Below, piece by piece: positions 4,710-7,615 of a stretch of 7,615 bases of DNA. The stretch's first letter is position 1, and each line of letters opens with the position of its first letter. The notes beneath the pieces were generated by a model that had not been told where the DNA came from, searched no databases, and saw only the letters and a program-made list of their open reading frames with translations. This DNA comes from Gemmataceae bacterium (GTDB taxonomy: Bacteria; Planctomycetota; Planctomycetia; Gemmatales; Gemmataceae): the NCBI GenBank assembly GCA_020847555.1, contig JADLBT010000366.1, positions 1 to 7,615 of the forward strand, written 5' to 3'. A program made the position numbers and the translations under genes.

Positions 4710-6353
4710 ATGAAACGAGTAGCGAGCGCGTTGAGTCTGGCGGCGTTGCACCTGGCGGCCTGGCACACGCTGACCGTCGCCCAGGAGTCCGCCCGGCCGC
4801 CTGCCCAGGCGCAGGCTCCCGCGGCCGCCGCAAGGTCTGCCGATCCGAAGGCGGCGGCGAAGGCGTTCGCCCGTCGCATCGACCAGATCATCAACGCCCG
4901 GCTCGCCGAGGCCCAGCTCAAGGCGGCCCCGCAGGCGCCCGCGGCCCTGATCGCCCGCCGCCTGCATCTCGACCTGATTGGGCGTATCCCGGACCTGCTG
5001 GAGATCCGAGATTTCCTGGAGAATGACGACCCGGCCAAGTACGAGATGCACGTCGAGAAGTTGCTGGCAAGCGAGGACTACGCCCGTCACTTCGCGCACG
5101 TCTGGCGGTCGATCATGCTCCAGGGGACTAACAACGCCCAGTTTCGGGGGCTGGAGCCGCAGTTCGAGATCTGGCTGAAGGCGCGGCTGCAGAGTAACAC
5201 GTCCTACGACAAGTTGGCCCACGAGGTCATCACCGCTGGCCAGGGCGGCACGAACTACAGCCCAACCGGCGGAACGCCCCAGGCGTTCTACGTGGTCAAC
5301 GAGAACAAACCCGAGAACCTCGCCGGCGCCACCTCGCGCGTCTTCCTCGGCGTCAAGATCGAGTGCGCCCAGTGCCACGCCCACCCGTTCGCGAAGTGGA
5401 CGCGCAACCAGTTCTGGGAATACGCCGCGTTCTTCGCCAACGTCCAGCGGAACCCCCGCGTCCGCGGCGGCCTGCAGCCGGTCGCCAACGGCCTCGGCCG
5501 TGAGATCAAGATCCCCGGGACTGAGAAGGTCGTGAAGGCCCGCTTCCTCGACGGGACCGAGCCGCAGTGGCAGGCCGGCCTGCCGTCTAACCGAATCCTG
5601 GCCGACTGGGTTGTCTCCCCCGGCAACCCGTACTTCGCGAAGGCGGCGGTCGATCACGTCTGGTCGTACTTCTTCGGCGTCAGCCTGGTCGAGCCGATCC
5701 TGGAGCCGAACGACGACAGCCCGCCCGCGCACCCCGAGTTGCTCAACCTGCTGGCGAAGGAGTTCACCGCCAGCGGGTTCGACCTGAAGTACCTGATCCG
5801 CGCCATCGTCCATACGGACGCCTACCGCCGCGTGAGCGCGTCCCCGCAGGTGCATCGGGACGAGATCAACCTCTTCGCCCGCATGCCGGTGCGCGGCATG
5901 AGCCCCGAGCAATTGTTCGACAGCCTGTGCGAGGCGACCGACCACGTCGATCCCTACGCCAACCAACCGCAGTTCCGCCAGGTCCTGGGGAACGGCCAGC
6001 CGGTCACCCCGCGCCAGGCGTACCTCGCCAGGTTCACCAGCCAGGACAGGCGGATCGAGACGCACACCTCGATCCTGCAGGCGCTGTTCATGATGAACGG
6101 TAAGTTCCTGGCGGAGCGCACCACCCTCAGCAAGAACAAGTCGCTCTTCACGATCGCGACGGCCCCGACCTCGACCGCCCGCCGCGTCGAGACGCTCTAC
6201 CTGCTGGTGCTATCGCGGTTGCCCCGGGCCGAGGAGGCCGCGCGCCTGGCGGCCTACATCGAGCGCCACGGGACGGCCGGCGACCGGCAGCAGGCGGTCG
6301 CAAACGTCTACTGGGCGCTCCTCAACAGCGCGGAGTTCATGCTCAACCATTGA
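4710..6353 (+). CDS. DUF1549/DUF1553 (PSCyt2-PSD1) planctomycete protein, short form
   Basis: The product has 547 residues. ATG 4710 is preceded by AAGGAG (4695-4700) and starts a signal peptide: MKRVAS, hydrophobic residues 7-24, probable cut near VAQE. An Ala/Pro/Gln-rich linker (27-50) follows. Residues 52-245 are the DUF1549 region: RRLHLDLIGRIPDLLEIRDFL (83-103), a LLASEDYARHFAHVW block (118-132), and ECAQCHAHPFAKW (218-230), which holds the CxxCH motif (219-223) of c-type haem attachment, then QFWEYAAFFANV. Residues 293-545 are the DUF1553 region: NRILADWVVSPGNPYFAKAAVDHVW (294-318), FFGVSLVEP, HPELLNLLAKEF, YLIRAIVHTDAYR, and a C-terminal helix ending NSAEFMLNH. Members are predicted to be exported and cytochrome-like. 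Their reaction is unknown, and haem binding is inferred from the motif only. Many relatives are longer and sit beside a DUF1501 gene, which is absent here. Confidence 0.9.
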   Translation: MKRVASALSLAALHLAAWHTLTVAQESARPPAQAQAPAAAARSADPKAAAKAFARRIDQIINARLAEAQLKAAPQAPAALIARRLHLDLIGRIPDLLEIRDFLENDDPAKYEMHVEKLLASEDYARHFAHVWRSIMLQGTNNAQFRGLEPQFEIWLKARLQSNTSYDKLAHEVITAGQGGTNYSPTGGTPQAFYVVNENKPENLAGATSRVFLGVKIECAQCHAHPFAKWTRNQFWEYAAFFANVQRNPRVRGGLQPVANGLGREIKIPGTEKVVKARFLDGTEPQWQAGLPSNRILADWVVSPGNPYFAKAAVDHVWSYFFGVSLVEPILEPNDDSPPAHPELLNLLAKEFTASGFDLKYLIRAIVHTDAYRRVSASPQVHRDEINLFARMPVRGMSPEQLFDSLCEATDHVDPYANQPQFRQVLGNGQPVTPRQAYLARFTSQDRRIETHTSILQALFMMNGKFLAERTTLSKNKSLFTIATAPTSTARRVETLYLLVLSRLPRAEEAARLAAYIERHGTAGDRQQAVANVYWALLNSAEFMLNH

Positions 6354-6425
6354 AGCGGCCGCACAGCCGGGAGGGCGCCCGCCCCTGATCAGACCGTGCT
6401 TCTCCGCGCCAATCGTTTTGCCTCG

Positions 6426-6453
6426 CAGCCGCGGTGCCCCAGCACCGCGGCTG
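6426..6453. terminator. Perfect 12-bp hairpin after the DUF1549/DUF1553 gene
   Basis: CAGCCGCGGTGC (6426-6437) and GCACCGCGGCTG (6442-6453) pair perfectly around a CCCA loop. The hairpin begins 72 bases after the stop at 6353 and ends 44 bases before the next start. It has a very stable GC stem but no T-run, so it is either a terminator or a structured leader of the next gene. Confidence 0.5.
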
Positions 6454-6497
6454 TGCTGCTCCCGCGCTGCTCGCCCATTTTCGCAGGGGGATCGGTC

Positions 6498-6881
6498 ATG
6501 TCGTGGCGCGTGTACCTGCTGGGGGTCGGGCTGATCCTGGTCGCGCTGGCCGGCGTCGTCACCGACCAGATCCTCGGCATGCAGCCGGGCGTCAGTGAGC
6601 GGAACGTCCGGCGCATCTGTCCGGGGATGACGCACGAGGAGGTGGAGACCCTTCTCGGCGGACCGGCAGACTCGACGGTGACCGTCGGGCTCCGTCCAAT
6701 GCGCTGCGGGAGCGACTTTGTGGCGATGTATCGCGCGCAGCAGGTGCAGCGGTGGGTACGGGGGCATGGAACCGCACGGGTCGCTTTCGGCCTGCTTGAC
6801 GGGCGCGTGCGGAGCGCGAACTACTCCGCGGAAGAGGGGATAACCCCGTTTACCCGTTTCCGGTCCTGGGTGGGCTGGTGA
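6498..6881 (+). CDS. Small membrane-anchored protein with BamE/SmpA-like motif
   Basis: The product has 127 residues. ATG 6498 follows AGGGGG (6485-6490) at a 7-base spacing. Residues 5-22 (VYLLGVGLILVALAGVVT) form one membrane segment or uncleaved signal anchor. There is no lipobox cysteine. Residues 34-57 (ERNVRRICPGMTHEEVETLLGGP) resemble the start of the SmpA/OmlA/BamE fold, in which a GMTxEEVxxLLGxP helix-turn follows the first strand. Further strands follow (VAFGLLDGRVRSANYS, 95-110), so the rest may form the small beta sheet. Planctomycetes encode many such short proteins, and they are not necessarily parts of the outer-membrane assembly machine. Cys41 and Cys70 could pair outside the cytoplasm. 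It follows the DUF1549 gene after a hairpin and precedes the metal pump by 154 bases, so it is probably a separate unit. Function is not known. Confidence 0.75.
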   Translation: MSWRVYLLGVGLILVALAGVVTDQILGMQPGVSERNVRRICPGMTHEEVETLLGGPADSTVTVGLRPMRCGSDFVAMYRAQQVQRWVRGHGTARVAFGLLDGRVRSANYSAEEGITPFTRFRSWVGW

Positions 6882-6948
6882 ACCTTGCCGGCGCGTCACA
6901 ACCAGGTGGGGCGAACGATTCGATTTTGCCGAGCGAGGATCGACACGA

Positions 6949-6977
6949 TTGCGCGGAGGCCCGATCAGGGATAGAAT
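6949..6977 (+). promoter_or_regulatory. Candidate sigma-70-type promoter for the efflux pump gene
   Basis: TTGCGC (6949-6954) and TAGAAT (6972-6977) are separated by 17 bases. The -10 matches the consensus in 5 of 6 positions and the -35 in 3 of 6. Transcription would start near 6984, giving a leader of about 50 bases before ATG 7036. It also overlaps the in-frame ATG at 6976, which argues against that ATG as the start codon. No clear MerR-type dyad lies between the hexamers. Confidence 0.4.
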
Positions 6978-7035
6978 GGCAGCTCACGAGCAGGTTGGCC
7001 GGGCGCAGGCCGCGGGTTGGGAAGGGTCCACGCCG

Positions 7036-7615
7036 ATGATCGAAAAACTGATCGAGTACTCGATTCGCAATCGCTTCCTGGTGATGTTCATTGCGGCCGC
7101 GCTCACCGTCTTTGCCGTTTACGCCGTCCTCGACACGCCGATGGACGCCATCCCCGACCTGAGCGAGAACCAGGTTATCGTTTTCACCGACTGGATGGGC
7201 CGCAGCCCGCGCGAGATCGAGGACCAGATCACCTATCCGCTGTCGCTCAAGCTCCAGGGACTCGCGGGCGTCAAGGCGGTGCGTTCCACGTCCGAGTTCA
7301 ACTACTCGATGATCACGGTGATCTTCGAGGACCGCGTCGGGTTCTACTTCGCGCGCGAGCGCGTGCTGGAGCGGCTGACACTGGCGAGCACGTTCCTGCC
7401 GCAGGGCGCTGTCCCGTACCTGGCGCCGGACGCGACCGCGCTGGGCCAGATTTTCTGGTACACGCTGGAGGGCGGCCGCCTCGATCCGGGCCGCATGTGG
7501 GCGCTGAACAAGTTCTACGTCGCCCCCGAGCTGAACTCCGTCCCCGGCGTCGCCGAGGTCGGCACCGCGGGCGGGCTGCCGAAGGAGTACCAGATCGACA
7601 TCGACCCGGCCGCCC
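7036..7615 (+). CDS. cusA: CusA/CzcA-family heavy-metal efflux RND pump, N-terminal part
   Basis: Only the first 193 residues are in the window; the frame is open at the right edge (full members have about 1,050 residues). The family start MIEKLIEYSIRNRFLVMF matches CusA-like proteins. Residues 13-32 are the first membrane helix. DTPMDAIPDLSENQV (33-47) matches the DALPDLSDVQV signature of CusA, as opposed to the DxxPDITNxQV form of CzcA, so monovalent copper or silver is the likelier cargo. EIEDQITYPLS (60-70), VIFED (95-99), ARERVLERL (106-114), LPQGAVPYLAPDATALGQIF (121-140), PGVAEVGTAGG (170-180) and KEYQIDIDP (183-191) are the expected porter-domain blocks. The protein should form an inner-membrane trimer driven by protons, working with a periplasmic adaptor and an outer-membrane channel. 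Neither lies upstream in this window. GGAAGGG near 7019-7025 is the probable ribosome-binding site. ATG 6976 is an in-frame alternative. Confidence 0.9.
   Translation, partial: MIEKLIEYSIRNRFLVMFIAAALTVFAVYAVLDTPMDAIPDLSENQVIVFTDWMGRSPREIEDQITYPLSLKLQGLAGVKAVRSTSEFNYSMITVIFEDRVGFYFARERVLERLTLASTFLPQGAVPYLAPDATALGQIFWYTLEGGRLDPGRMWALNKFYVAPELNSVPGVAEVGTAGGLPKEYQIDIDPAA

Noticed and set aside
4677..6065. A 462-codon open frame on the minus strand
   Set aside because: It is antisense to the DUF1549/DUF1553 gene. Its product is rich in Leu, Arg, Gly, Val and Asp with no recognisable domain, as expected from the complement of GC-rich coding DNA.
6976..7035. ATG 6976 as start of the efflux pump
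   Set aside because: It adds 20 residues not seen in the family and overlaps the best -10 element. ATG 7036 gives the conserved MIE start.

Overview
The window looks like a piece of a GC-rich planctomycete chromosome, probably from the Gemmata group. The main reason is the gene content: a DUF1549/DUF1553 protein with a cytochrome-like CxxCH motif, a secreted DUF1080 protein and a Tat-exported amidohydrolase are all typical of that phylum. The lineage is inferred from families, not from a marker gene.

Layout, left to right: a Tat-exported amidohydrolase-2 family protein (193-1116, +); a hairpin between convergent genes; a YflT-like stress protein with a glycine-zipper centre (1178-1693, -); about 500 bases of non-coding DNA rich in inverted repeats; class I dihydroorotase pyrC (2202-3491, +); a roughly 45-bp-arm inverted repeat that covers the pyrC stop codon; a secreted DUF1080 protein (3589-4230, -); 480 bases of non-coding DNA with another copy of the same palindrome; a DUF1549/DUF1553 protein (4710-6353, +); a perfect 12-bp hairpin; a small membrane-anchored BamE/SmpA-like protein (6498-6881, +); and the first 193 codons of a CusA/CzcA-type metal-efflux pump (7036 to the window end, +) behind a plausible promoter.

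The genes do not form one operon. Strands alternate, most gaps are long, and the products belong to unrelated processes: pyrimidine synthesis, stress response, extracytoplasmic carbohydrate or redox functions, and metal efflux. I found no CRISPR array, tRNA, rRNA, insertion sequence, or defence or mobile system.

The most notable non-genic signal is a dispersed palindromic repeat. Its core is CCACGGG, six variable bases, CCCGTGG. It occurs four times in three intergenic regions, and two copies are built into the large hairpin at the end of pyrC. Other points worth checking are an amidohydrolase with glycine where the family normally has a catalytic aspartate, three related CGGTTYGCG sites around a possible -10 element upstream of pyrC, and a short DUF1549/DUF1553 protein with no DUF1501 partner beside it.
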